A stretch of 64,000 bases of DNA from NCBI GenBank assembly GCA_047967505.1, contig CM106540.1; one strand, given 5' to 3'. The first letter of the stretch is position 1, and each line of letters starts with the position of its first letter. Origin of the DNA: Dipteris shenzhenensis. Taxonomy: Eukaryota; Polypodiophyta; Polypodiopsida; Gleicheniales. The notes beneath the pieces were generated by a model, which was not told the origin of the DNA, ran no database searches, and saw only the letters and a program-made list of their open reading frames with translations. The position numbers and the translations under genes are program-made. Of the stretch, positions 11,157 through 23,465 are shown one piece after another.

Positions 11157-13437
11157 CCTTCCCTCAAGATCAACATTATGAAGTAGGCCTTCCCTCAAGA
11201 TGATGATTCTGGGGAATCGAAGAAGGACTGAGCATTACATTCCATCACACCCCTTTAATGGGAATGCCCTTCCCCTGCGTCAAACCAAGAGCTAGTCAGT
11301 GTTTCTCGAATAGCTCTTTACTGAGTGGTTTGGTAAAGATGTCTGCAACATTCTCTTTGCTATCACACTGCTGCAGTGTGATGTCACCAAGTAACACTCT
11401 TTCTCTGATGAAGTGCTCTCTGACATCAATGTGCTTTGTCCTGGAGTGATATACTAGATTTTTGGCCAATGCTTGAGCCGATTGATTATCGCAGTATATT
11501 GTTGTTGGCTTTGACTCATCAAAGTAATCTATTTTTGACAATAGTCTTCTGAGCCATATAGATTCACATGCACTTGTAGTGAGTGCTCTATATTCTGCTT
11601 CAATCGAAGACAAAGAAATAGTTGGTTGTTTGTTTGACAACCATGATATAGCACCTTGACCAAGGAAAAATGCATATCCCTGTGTTGATCTCCTAGTCTC
11701 ATGATCTCCGGCATAGTCACTATCACAGCATCCATGTAACCGTGGATGACTTCCTCTGTATTCTATCCCAAACTGTCTTGTACCTCTGATGTATCTCAAG
11801 ACTCTTTTGGCTGCATTCCAATGAGACTGTTTTGGATTTGCCATAAACTATGCTAGTGAGCTTACTGCATAACGAATATTTGGCCATGTGATTGTCAGAT
11901 ATATAAGAGATCCGATGAGCTGCATGTAGTATCTATCATTGATTGTAGGCTTTTCTAAATCTTTAGTAAGTTTCAAACTCTATTCCATGGGAGTGGCTGC
12001 AATCTTGCAATCTGCCATATGAAACTTCTTTAGGAGACTGTCAACATACTTGAGTTGACTCATGAATGTGCTATCTGAATCTCTCCAAAACTCAATTCCA
12101 AGACAATAGTGCATAAATCCAAGATCTTTCATGTCGAACTCTGCAGATAAGTCTTGTTTTAGTTTTCTGATGAAGGTATCCTTGCTTCCTGTCACAATCA
12201 GATCATCTATGTACAAAAGTGCAACAGTAATGTCTTCCCCTTGAACTTTGTAGTAGAGAGTATGATCTGCATTGGACTTCATGTATCCCAGATCAGCAAA
12301 ATACTTGTCAATTCTGTTGTACCAACTTTTGGGTGCTTGCTTTAAGCCATAGAGACTTTTCTTGAGATGGCAAACCTTATTCTTTTTTCCTAGTTCAACA
12401 TAACCTGCTGGTTGTTACATGTAGACTTCCTTGTCTAGGTAACCATTGAGAAATGCATTCTTGACATTGCGCTGATACACATTCTAGTTGCTGAGTGTTG
12501 CTAGTGATATCAAGAACCATATGGAATCCATCTTTGCTACCGGAGCATAAGTCTCATCATAGTCTTGACCATATTGTTGTGCAAATCCTTTTGCAACTAA
12601 TCTGGCTTTATATCTCTGAATACTTCCATCTGTATTGTACTTCACTCTATATACCCATTTGTTTGCTATGGCCTTCTTTCCTAGTGGAAGGTCGCATAAT
12701 TCCCAAGTGTTATTTTTATACAAAGCATCCATTTCTTCATTCATAGAAGTTTTCCATTCTGGCTTGTCTACTGCATCTTCGAAGTACACTGGCTCTTCTA
12801 TAGCCATGATGGTAGTCATAAGAGCATAGTTGGTGGTTTCCACCTGAATTGCTTTGCCTTTCTAAGCATATGTCAATTTGGTTGGTGGTCTGCTTTCCCT
12901 AGTAGACCGTCTGAGCTGCTGTGGCTTTGCTTAGGGTGTTGCAGGCAATTCTTGCTCTTCTTCATCAACCTATTCTATAGATGACTATGAAGTCGATGCT
13001 TCTATCTCCTGTGTAGGTGAGGTTTTCCATTCTGATTCCTCATTAAAGATTACATCTCTAGAGATAATGACTTTGCAGTTGATGGGATCATACAATTTGT
13101 ATGCTTTGCTTTCTTCACTATAGCCAACCATGATGCATGTGCGTGACTTTGCATCCAATTTCGTGCAATGATCATCATGTATGTGGGCATATGCTATGCA
13201 ACCAAATATGCGGAGATGCCCAATGTGTGGCTTTTGTCCAGTGAATGCTTCATAAGGAGTCATACCCTGTATCGGTTCGGTAGGAAGCCGATTAAGCAAG
13301 TAATTTGCTGTAGCTATTGCTTCTGCCCAATACTAATTTGGAAGATGCTTTTCACTAAGCATTGCAAGAGCATTGTCTGCTAAAGTCCCATTCTTCCTTT
13401 CAGCTCTTGCATTCTACTGAGGAGTATCTGCACATGT
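11157..13437 (-). pseudogene. Element C Copia pol remnant (integrase core to RNase H)
   Basis: On the - strand, starting at 13437: end of the integrase core (TPQ-stop-NARAERKNGT), integrase C-terminus with SRDVIFNEES near 13040, reverse transcriptase (WVYRVKYNTDGSIQRYKARL, LLYIDDLIVTG near 12215), and RNase H to 11296. Gag, protease, most of integrase and the 5' LTR are missing; the element ends abruptly at about 13437. Several stops sit at expected Gln codons, such as SLA-stop-FMANP, LPN-stop-YWAEA and ME-stop-SLKLT. Confidence 0.88.
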
Positions 13438-14919
13438 GAATTATCTTTGTATGTAGGCACACATGAATGCACGCATGCATGCATGTGCACGAACAGGAGC
13501 ACACCCGCATGCATGCACACACACACACATATTATACACTTGAACACATACATACAGATATCCTAAAGTAAGATGCCTTTTATTTATAGTAATTTCTCCA
13601 TGGAAACATACATATGATGCCTTTGATCTATAGTGTAATTTCTCCAAATGGATAGAGGCTGCCATTTCTCCACAAACCACAATGCATGTATATAAAGAAT
13701 ATGATGTAAAAAAAAGGATAGAGGCTACCATTTCTCCACAAACCATAGTGCATGTGCATAAAGAGTATGATGTAAACAAACGTCTTGGAGGATACAATTG
13801 TGTGATCAACATAATAAATTGGTGAATCCAAAATTGGCATTGTATTCAATCATTTCAGATGAATGTTTCAATACTGATTACTTGAACATTCAAAATGTGC
13901 AAAGTGCCATGGTTAAATTCTACAAATGAGAGAAGATGGTAAAACAAACTGCCATATTTGTATTGTACTTTTTTTAGTTTCATTAATGTATCTTAACAAG
14001 TTTCTTGTTCCTACAATAGAGTGCAATGGTAAGTTAATTTTTTGTTTATGAAAATGAATGAAGCTCAATTGGCTATAGTCAATTTTCCATAGTCTCAAGG
14101 CTTCATCTATCTAGCTTTCCCATGCACATGGGAGCTATAGTTTGCCTCAGATACTCAATTGTCAAATATGTTGGTGGTTGCAAAGGTATGACGAGACAAA
14201 GCTACTAGCTAATGGACAAGACAAGAAGCAGAGATTGTGCCAAGAAAAAATGCCCATGGCAATTACAAAAGTAAGGACAAGACCATGCAATATGGATTGG
14301 CACATCTAGGTTAAAAATAGACTCAAAGAGTTGAGGGAAGTTGCAGGCATACATCACTTCCTTCATCATGCTAGACATTTTGGGACTCAATGCCAAAGCT
14401 CCAAAATTTAATATGATAAATACATTGAAGGTGAGGGTGTTGTAGAATTTGAATATACCATGTCTCATGTCTTGCAATGTATCATGTTTAGATATGCAAT
14501 GTTTGTGTCATTTTCACTTGCAAGCAGAACTACGAGGATAGTTTGTGGGCTTTGAAAGGGCCCAATAGTATCAATTTTTTTCTAGCAAGATGATGCAAGG
14601 AATGTAGTCAATTGAGCATTTTATAAATTTCCCAACTACACTACTTACCTTGATTGGTAAAGATGATCCCACATGTCTCACTATATATGGGGAGCTATGT
14701 TGCCTATGGTTTTATGACTAACACGGCCGAGTTCATTGTTGTGGGTATGCTTCCATGTAGACACTTATACCACCAATTTGTTTTCCCAATATGTGTGTGG
14801 AAATTCATACTGTAGGTCACCAGGGTGCTTAGAGAATATCCCTACAATAGCAAATCCAATGGTGCTGTGATCCTCTATTGGTAAACCTCAATCCATTTTT
14901 GTGTCTAGTGTTAGGTATT
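13438..14919. other. Intergenic, no gene recognised
   Basis: Begins with a short CATG/CACA-rich tract (13450-13550). It contains a diverged pair of about 75 bp (GATAGAGGCT[GA]CCATTTCTCCACAAACCA at about 13650 and 13719). The remainder is AT-rich without recognisable coding content. Confidence 0.5.
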
Positions 14920-15650
14920 ATATAAGATGTTTTCACTAGTATTGGTGCTCTTGACTATTTTGTTTCTACTTTGTGACCTTTTTTGCTTGATGAGTTATTG
15001 GGAGTGCTTTGTACCTTTCTTGCATTTTGACTGCTTTGTGAGTGCTTAAGGCCACTGTCAATGATTTGATAGTGTAGTTCACCACTTTGTCATTATACGT
15101 GACTACCTTGTCATTGCTTTGTCACTGATTTGTGAGAGCTTTTTGTACTAAATTAGACTATTGGGGAGATAGCATGCCCCCCAAGAATGAAACCAAGTGA
15201 AGGTGCTTTTCTGATTCCTCTATCAGTACTTTATGTGAGTATTTTGTGAATGCTTTAGCATTGCTTTGCCACTGCATTGGACTGACATTACATTAGCTTG
15301 ATTTGGGGGATTTTTACATCTACTGTATCACTACATGTAACTACTTGATCATTGATTTGTCACTCGTTTGTGAAGGCTTTGTCACAAAATTGGATTGCTT
15401 AGGGAGATAGTGAGAGTGAGTCCCCCAAGCAATAAAACCAATTGAAGGTGCTTTCCTAAATCCTTTTTGAGTGATTCATGACTAATTTGTGAGTGCTTTA
15501 AAATTGCTTTGTCACTACTTTGACACTACATTAGACTTAATTTGGGGAACTTTTATTGGTGCTTTTCCACTTGCTTGTCTCACTAGTTTATGACTCCTTA
15601 CCATTGGGTTTGATTGCTTGGGGGGATAGTAGAGCTATTATTGCCATATC
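14920..15650. repeat. Diverged tandem repeat, period about 240 bp
   Basis: The block GGGAGATAG...CCCCCAAG...AAACCAA(G)TGAAGGTGCTTT...TTTGTGAGTGCTTT...GCTTTGTCACT occurs from about 15163, again from about 15402, and as a remnant near 15618. No coding sequence is apparent. Confidence 0.6.
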
Positions 15651-16189
15651 TCTCAAGACTAGGAAAACTAAAATAGTTCTAACTATAGTCATAACAATAA
15701 TCCCTAGGTGAAACCTTCAATCACCGGCTTAGGATTTTATGTTTTTTAATCAACTAGATGATTAAAAATAAATCAAGCCATGATATGGGTATTAATGTGT
15801 ACAGTATTAAAATTAAACATTTTTCTTTTTTACAAAAGGGAGATTTCACATACCCATGAAAAGTTACAAGCGATTGACCCTATCCTAAAAAAGGGAATTT
15901 GAAATATCCTTATATCCAAACTATCCTCCCTATCTAAACGTGGACAATTGGTGGCTCCACAAGTGTAGAATTGTGCAATGAGCCCTTCTTGCTATGCAAT
16001 GACCTAGACAAAACAACCCACTATCCATTGTCACCTTCAACCATCCTGAAACATTGATAGAGTACTTTTTCAAAAAAGCAATGTGATTGTCTACCCCTTC
16101 CCCTTTGTTTACATTAAGTTCTTCATTCTTCCTTATGTCCATTAAGTTTTCTTATTTTCCATTAAGTTTTGGGTTTTTTGTCATTTCGT
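15651..16189. other. Intergenic, no gene recognised
   Basis: AT-rich sequence with no supported reading frame or element. Confidence 0.5.
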
Positions 16190-16680
16190 TCTTTTCCATC
16201 ACCTCCTTCCATTTCTTGTCCCTCACTTTTTCAGTCCAACCCTCATTTTTTCCCCCTTCCCCCCCTTTTCTGGCTACCTCCTCCTCATTTTCATAAGTTC
16301 CCCTCGCCTTCATTTAGCCACCCCCCCTTCACTCCCTTCAACAATCCATTTTGGTTTATCCCCCTTACTTTTCCATCTCTCCCTCTCTATTTCCTCTCAC
16401 TTTTCCATTTCCCCTCACCCCACTTTGTTTTTTCCAACCCCCTACATTATGTCTATCCCTATGTCTTCCTCCCTTCATTCCCCCTCCACCACCCCTTCCA
16501 TTCTCTCTCTCCTCTTCCCCCTTCCATGCTCTCGTTCTCTAACTCCACCTTCCATTCCACCTCCACTCTCAGTCCTTTGCCTGCCTTCTTTCCCCCCTAC
16601 TCTCCCCCTCCTTTCCCCCCCTTTCCCTACCCCCATTCTCTCCCCACACTAATTTTGCACCTCACATTTCCTTGAATGAA
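16190..16680. repeat. C/T-rich low-complexity tract
   Basis: Almost pure pyrimidine on the + strand for about 490 bp. The 168-codon Pro/Ser/Phe-rich open frame here is a by-product of the base composition and also overlaps two other open frames of the same kind. Confidence 0.85.
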
Positions 16681-17300
16681 CCCATATTCTATCCCCACCT
16701 TATCATGTTCACATTATTTTTCCATTTGCCATCGAGGAGTTTCCCAAATTTCCACAATTCTAGCCCTGACATAGCCTAATGCCATCTCTACCCCCTTCCT
16801 CTCCAAACCTCCCTCCTTGCCCCACAACCCACGTACTCTTTCCCCTTATAAAAAGCCCCCCAATTATGCCCACTATTCCAGCCAACACACACCCAAAGGG
16901 AGCCATCTCCCCACAGTTGTTTTGCTCCTTTGACAACTACTGTGCGTCATCCTGCTGTCTACAACTCATCACTTGTGGTGACCTCCACCCACAACTTTGT
17001 CGAATAATGCCATCGTTTTGCTCACCATCCTCCTACCAGCAGCAATGCTTTATCACTTGCTTGACTACCCTATCAATTGCACTTCCATCCTAGGACCTCT
17101 CAACCTTCCTTTGAACACTCACCTAGCCTCACCCAACACCCATATCATTCCCACCACCATGGCACCACCACCACTGGCCTTCGACTCTCCCACTCTACTA
17201 TCACTTCTCTACTCCATGGCCGCCACCAGCTTCATCAACGGTAGAACTTTGACGCTGCCTCCACCCATCGTCTCTTCCAAAAAACCCTACACTAACTAGT
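16681..17300. other. Intergenic, C-rich
   Basis: C-rich sequence continuing the pyrimidine bias. Open frames of about 100 codons lack family motifs and look compositional. Confidence 0.45.
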
Positions 17301-17430
17301 TAACCCTACCATCTAAGCTGACCAACTAACCATACATTTTAGGCTAGTTAAGTTGTAAACTAACCCTACCATCTAAGCTGACCAACTAACCATACGTTAT
17401 AGGCTAGTTAAGTTGGAAACTAACCCCAAG
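17301..17430. repeat. 60-bp tandem repeat
   Basis: Two nearly identical 60-bp units (17301-17360 and 17361-17420), each starting TAACCCTACCATCTAAGCTG, with a partial third start at 17421. Confidence 0.9.
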
Positions 17431-18563
17431 CTAGGCCAAACTAGTTGTGGCTAGTTTAAGTGAACCGTGCTAACCTTAGGTAAGCTAAAGCTAACATGGG
17501 TTCAAACAACTTAACTAAGGTTAATAAATCTAACTAAATTATGATTAGGTACCCTAACCAAAGTAGGTTTAGTTTCTAGCCTAACCAAAGCAAGTTTAGT
17601 TTCTTAAAGATTAGGCCCATTCCTTGCCCATTCACACCTAATCCTATGGGAGAAATTACATTTACACATAAACTTAAAGGCTAAAGAAGCTCCATTTACA
17701 CCCTAAGTTTGAGGAACCATAATTCACTCAATTGGCAACCAAATTAGACCCTATTTTAACCTAGCTTTCACACATAAAAACACCATGCTATAGTATTTTT
17801 CTACTCCATTATGCATGATCTCAACATTTAAATCAATCAATTAATTTGTGCTCGTGTGTGGGCTAGTTTTCACGCACATACGCACATAACATTGCTCACA
17901 AGCTCTGATTCACTATCCATTTGCACCAACACATTCCCAACAGTAAGGCAGCTGAGCCAAGCAAATTTCATAATGCAACTATCCCCAATACAGTATAATG
18001 AATCTAACTCACCTTGATTACATTGAAAGACCATGTTTTACTAACATTTCCAATACATTTCACCTAATTTTGGACATCATTTCCAAAAACAATCAGTGCA
18101 CTAATTTTTCTTTCATTTTGAAGGAAAAATAATTATAACTTCAACAAAACATATCAAAATTTTTTGTAGTCTTAAATAATAGGGTTGGCCCTATAAAGGC
18201 AACATTTATACAATAATTTTGAAGATTATGATTAAATTTGTCAAAGTATTACTCAAAGGGCAATAATACATTAAAAAATTAGCATTGATGAAAAGAACAT
18301 TATGAATTGGGGAACCTTAACATCACACTAAAATGAGATAATGGAATCTTCATCACTTACATACCATAAGATCATATCATGTTCAATTAAACTCATTTAA
18401 TGACACCAAATATTAGCTCAAGGAAGTCATGCAAGTCAATTAACCTATCAATTAACACTCCAAGCATTTTGATGGTCCACTATGAATAAAATCGATAGGC
18501 TATGACCTTGTTTAGCACAATTGGGTCAAGGTGACAAAGGCCAATCAGAATTGAATCACAGTC
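17431..18563. other. Intergenic, AT-rich
   Basis: Begins with CTAACC/GGTTAG-rich sequence (17430-17620) that decays into plain AT-rich DNA. No gene seen. Confidence 0.5.
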
Positions 18564-18679
18564 CTACATACATACATACATACATACATACATACATACA
18601 TACATACATACATACAAACATACATACATACATACATATGTATGTACGTATGTACATACGTACATATACATATATATAT

Positions 18680-18728
<49 letters not shown>

Positions 18729-18731
18729 CAC

Positions 18732-18764
<33 letters not shown>

Positions 18765-18789
18765 CATATATATACATATATATACATAT

Positions 18790-18830
<41 letters not shown>

Positions 18831-18836
18831 CATACA

Positions 18837-18870
<34 letters not shown>

Positions 18871-18966
18871 CATACATACATACATACATATATATATATA
18901 TATACATACATATATATATATATACATACATACACACACATATATATATATATACATATATATACA

Positions 18967-19032
<66 letters not shown>

Positions 19033-19053
19033 TACATACATATATATATATAT

Positions 19054-19096
<43 letters not shown>

Positions 19097-19126
19097 CATA
19101 CATACATACATACATACATACATACA

Positions 19127-19192
<66 letters not shown>

Positions 19193-19278
19193 TACATACA
19201 TACATACATACATATATATACATACATATATACATATATACATACATACATACACATACATACATACATACATACATG

Positions 19279-19350
<72 letters not shown>
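18564..19350. repeat. Long CATA/TA/CA microsatellite with GA end
   Basis: About 790 bp of alternating CATA, TA and CA blocks, ending in a (GA)n run at 19322-19350. The six long open frames over it (Tyr/Ile/His or Met/Cys/Val/Tyr repeats) are translations of the tetranucleotide and are not genes. Confidence 0.97.
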
Positions 19351-19353
<3 letters not shown>

Positions 19354-19828
19354 AGAAAATTTATTAAAGTCTTCGGAAGACTGATGGGTCTATGAGATTA
19401 CAAAAAAACCTAATACAATGAGCTGTGGTGGTGGAGCTACTAAACGAGCATCCACACTAATGCAGAATGCAATAAAATGCAAAATGGCAGTACTAAGTCC
19501 TAAGTACAACATAGTCATATCCTGACTATATATATATCAATCTCAGCATCACCGTCGGCATCATCATCATAACCATCATCATCATCATCATCAGCAACAT
19601 GACATCAGGATGGATGAGGCTATGGAAGCAGAGGCATGAGGTTAGCAATAGAATGCTGTCACTCCCTCAAGGGTGCAGTCTTGGTATGTCTCCTAGTTGT
19701 AGCTTTGCATCTAACCAAGGCCACTGTGACACACACATGTGTGTGGCCACACAAACACAAATGCACACATTTTGATGAAGCCATGTAACTATACTATATG
19801 ATTAAATCCAATGCTTGCATGCATCTAG

Positions 19829-19830
<2 letters not shown>
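19351..19830. other. Intergenic, no gene recognised
   Basis: Contains a short CAT/ATC trinucleotide tract (19555-19600). Nothing else recognised. Confidence 0.5.

Positions 19831-19888
<58 letters not shown>
19831..19888. repeat. (GA)n microsatellite
   Basis: Uninterrupted GA dinucleotide run of about 56 bp. Confidence 0.97.
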
Positions 19889-19889
<1 letters not shown>

Positions 19890-20874
19890 GTGACATGCCA
19901 TGGTGGCTATGGCTTTCATGTCTGCATTCATGAAAGGATTATAATTCTTTCCATGCATACAAAATGATTTGGCATGGGTGATGATGATGTGTGATCTCAC
20001 CTTGATGACATGACACATTAGCTGTACAACATGCATGGACCTATGAAGATTGATGTGGCACATATTACATTGTATGGAATGATACATGGCACCAAACCAA
20101 TGTCGTTAACGAGGCCTTAATGATAAGTTAGCTCTTTTGAGGTGCAATAAGCCCTTGCATGGGACGATGTGGCAAGAAGGGCCTTGGTGATATGTCTTTG
20201 ATTATGTGCCAACATATATTAGGTGGCAATAATAGTTAGCAAACTGAATCTGGCATGAGGTGCCATCATAATTGAGGTGGCCAATGACATGATCCTTATG
20301 AGGTATCACCACATATGAGGTGGTAGATGACATGCCCCGTATGACATGCATCAATACATATGAGGTCGTAAATGAATGTGCTTGATGATGTGCCACTTTT
20401 AAAGGTCAAAATATGAGGTTGCAAGGAAGTTGGTAGTCATGTTGACTATGTGCGAGATTTAATAGATTGATGATGCCAGAAGTTCTTGATTTGGTATGTT
20501 GAGATGGCAATGTGAAGTGTCATGAAAGCCACCTATTCATGATGTGTTACTTGTGTGAGCCTAGGAGGGCCTTTTACATGGACAACTAATTGCTACTTAT
20601 TTATGATATCGCAATTCATGCTTGATAATGTGTCACGTGTTTGCTTAGAAAGGATTTATACATGGAAATTGTTGCTTATTGATGATGTGTCCATTCATAC
20701 TTGAAGATGTGTCACTTATGTTTGCTTATAGAAGGGATTTCTACGTAGACAAATGCCCCACTCTAAAGGATTCCATTAGGCTTTGTATTCCAATCCTAAT
20801 AGCAAGCCTAAGTAGCCTTGGTATCTGGCTAGTGTGGCATTTCCCCCTCTATGGAGTATTTTTTACATGACTAG
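19889..20874. other. Intergenic with degenerate short repeats
   Basis: Motifs such as ATGAGGTGG and GATGATGTGCCAC recur irregularly between about 20100 and 20720. They look like an old, strongly diverged minisatellite. No coding sequence seen. Confidence 0.45.
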
Positions 20875-20990
20875 CATCTAGGGTTTAAGGTCTAGGGTTT
20901 AGGATATAGGTTTAGGTCTAGGGTGTAAAATATAGGGTCTAGGGTTAGGGTTTAGGGCCCAAGATCTAGAGTTTAAGGTTTGGGGTTTAC
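20875..20990. repeat. Degenerate telomere-like TTTAGGG-related tract
   Basis: Irregular runs of TAGGGTTTA and TCTAGGG related to the plant telomere unit TTTAGGG, with much variation. An interstitial relic or a simple-sequence coincidence. Confidence 0.5.
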
Positions 20991-21224
20991 ACTCTATAGT
21001 AATTTCATAGATACGCCTTGTAATACACTATATTATTTTTCTAATTTTGTATAAGGTAGTTTTAGTTTCCTAAGAAATTATACTTATAAGGTTTTGTGTA
21101 TGCAATTACTGCCAATTTTCTAGGTCAACACTACTACACACGCATCCTATTGCGATGTTTACGTACCGATGATTAGCGCCCGCTTAGCGTTAATCGTCGG
21201 TATAAAAATCGGGTGTCGTAAATC

Positions 21225-21340
21225 GTCGCTATATAGCGACTTTTACTAAGCGTCGCTATATAGCGACGTTAGTAAAAGTCGCTATATAGCGACTTTTAAA
21301 GGTCGCTATATAGCGACACTGAGATAATATATTATAGCGA
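21225..21340. repeat. Left subterminal palindromes of CACTA copy 1
   Basis: Perfect GTCGCTATATAGCGAC palindromes start at 21225, 21252, 21278 and 21302, with a half copy near 21335. Arrays of short subterminal motifs are where CACTA proteins bind in maize En/Spm (the TNPA role); that function is inferred here. Confidence 0.9.
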
Positions 21341-21519
21341 CGTTTTATAGAGAGGTTTTTTTTTTTCTTTTAGCCTTAAAAATTATTTTCTTCCAATGAC
21401 AAAATTGTTTAAATTTTCATACATGTTTGAGCTCATAGAGAATTAAAAAATGAGAGCATGTACATCAAGCCTTTGAAGCTCATATATTCATGTCCAAGTT
21501 TGAGATGAGAAAAATCAAA

Positions 21520-22324
21520 TTAAATAAGAGCATTTACATCAACTGTTTCATCTTGAGCCAAGTCTAAGGCGCCAAGCAAGTCTATCTCCAACTCTATACC
21601 GAGTTGATCTCCTATATCATCATCGTACTCTAGCATCGTACGTTCACCTAAAAGTATTTGATCATCTTCTTCAATTAAGCTTAAGTGTGGTGATTGATCT
21701 TGACGATTGTTGTCTTCCTCGTCAATATCGTGATCTCCATCCTCCTCCCGTGCGATGTCATTATGCGCATCTTCTTCTTGCCTCATATGGTGATCTACAT
21801 CTTCTTTGCTAGATTCATCAATTGGATCCGGCATTGGTAGTGGCATCTCCATATCCACATCTCGATCTTCAAAAATCTGCTTACTTCGTGGTGCAACTTG
21901 GATCACGTACCACCATCTTGGATCAGAACGATCCGGATGAAAAACCACCTATATTGAAGATGAAAAATCACGTGCCAAATGTCGTCAATTATATATATAT
22001 CAATGGACTTAAAAAACGAAAGCTTCGACTAATTAAATCATTAGTATGCACCTGCTCACAGTGCTCGGGAAGAACAAAAGTATCACTTTCATCGGTCCAA
22101 TGTTTGGTGGAGTCTATTGCAAAGAGACCGCTACTATCTTTTCTCACAGTCGCATGGGGACCGTTGTAAGTAGTTCTAAACCATTTTACATCAAGAATGA
22201 AAATAGTAAATCGTCTGAAATCAATTTCATAGATGTCGCGTATGGTTCCACAATAATCCAACTGTGAGGAGAGAAGATTGGTATCCGAAGCACTTGCTCG
22301 GCTATCTTGTGTGAAGTTAGCCAT
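21520..22324 (-). pseudogene. CACTA transposase 3' exons, DUF4216-like
   Basis: On the - strand two exons read VKWFRTTYNG...GLFAIDSTKHW...FVLPEHCEQ and then VVFHPDRSDPRWWYVIQVAPRSK, the pattern of the DUF4216 domain that ends plant TNP2-type CACTA proteins. They are followed by an acidic Asp/Glu-rich tail to 21520. The first exon ends at a GTGCAT donor after HCEQ. It is the 3' part of the same gene as the next three features. Confidence 0.75.
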
Positions 22325-22480
22325 GACTCCACAATCATACGTGACTCTCTTTGAATCGATGCGTTCTACATGAAAATGTCATCCATATGACCATAATGCA
22401 CTGTACTTTTTGTACTGTAAAAGAGCATCATTAAAACAATGAAGATGCACCTATTTTATAGCATATATTGCCACAAATAA

Positions 22481-23149
22481 TTACTTAATTACATCAAGAG
22501 ATAAGAAACTTACATGCACCATACATCCAGATGATAACTCCCGCTCGCGCTCGTTTATTGTCTCTCCATCACGTTCGGCTTTACGTATAGCTAGTTGTAG
22601 CCAATCAAGTGACATGTGAGTAGGGAGAAGAGCCAGATCTCGTGGATATGGTTGTGATCGCCTATACATTACTCTGAATCTCGTCCTTGCATTTATTCTT
22701 TCTGCTTTGGCCACTTCATATCTCTCAATCCACTTCTGCATCTCAAGGCTATTGAGGATACAAAACTTATTGAATTTCTCCATTTGCTCTTCGCTCATCT
22801 TTCTTTCAATCCCTTTTCCTTGGGGGACCTCGCCAATGATGCGATCATCATCCTTGTTGTGCCAAGCTTGCAGCATATCAGGATCCGTGGATGCAAGAAA
22901 CTCTGTGATATATACTAATGACTCTTGCACAAGCCATCCCTCTGCCATGCTTGCTTCTGGTCTTGCTCTTTGTCTTACAAACCCCTTTAAAGTTTTCATA
23001 AACCGCTCGAGAAAAAAGATCCATCGATTATGAACGGTACCTGCTATAGCCACCTCATCAACTATGTGCACAAGCAAGTGGACTTGAGTTGTCATAATGC
23101 TTGAGGGAAAGTGCTTCTCAAGCAAGCATACGGCTTCGATGGATTCCAC
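22481..23149 (-). pseudogene. CACTA transposase exon, DUF4218-like
   Basis: A 222-codon frame with the DUF4218 signature found in plant CACTA proteins: FPSSIMTTQVHLLVHIVDE, then RWIFFLERFMKTLKGFVRQR and ARPEASMAEGWL. A GTAAGT donor near 22515 follows CMVH, so the last few codons of the frame are probably intron. It lies between the TNP2 core and the DUF4216 exons, in the usual order. Confidence 0.82.
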
Positions 23150-23465
23150 CCTAGCCTTCTCGATGCTCGATATAGAGATCTCTTTTTGAGATATCCACCT
23201 ATTTCACATGTCCATGCATATGTAAGATATTTGAGATATCGACCTATTTCACATGTCCATGAAGAAAATACATAATGCGAATTGATAGTAAGCATACCTC
23301 ACAATACCACAGATCTTGAATATAGCATTTCTAACATCTTCTTGTAAGCACCCTTTTATTGTAATTGGAAGGATGAACTATCAAAGCAACAATGAAATCA
23401 TGTCAACAATATAACATAATAATAATTACGCTAATGCATCACTATTATCGGTACACTAATTCTAC

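Noticed and set aside
16169-16675. 168-codon Pro/Ser/Phe-rich frame as an extensin-like protein
   Set aside because: It lies in a nearly pure pyrimidine tract with two other open frames of the same type, has no signal peptide or regular Ser-Pro repeat, and is best seen as base composition.
18521-19384. Open frames of 237-287 codons on both strands
   Set aside because: They are translations of CATA/TA repeats (Tyr-Ile-His or Met-Tyr-Val-Cys periodic strings), open in nearly every frame, and not genes.
20875-20990. True interstitial telomere array
   Set aside because: The units are too irregular for a telomere-derived array; only scattered TAGGGTTTA words are present. Kept as a degenerate repeat only.
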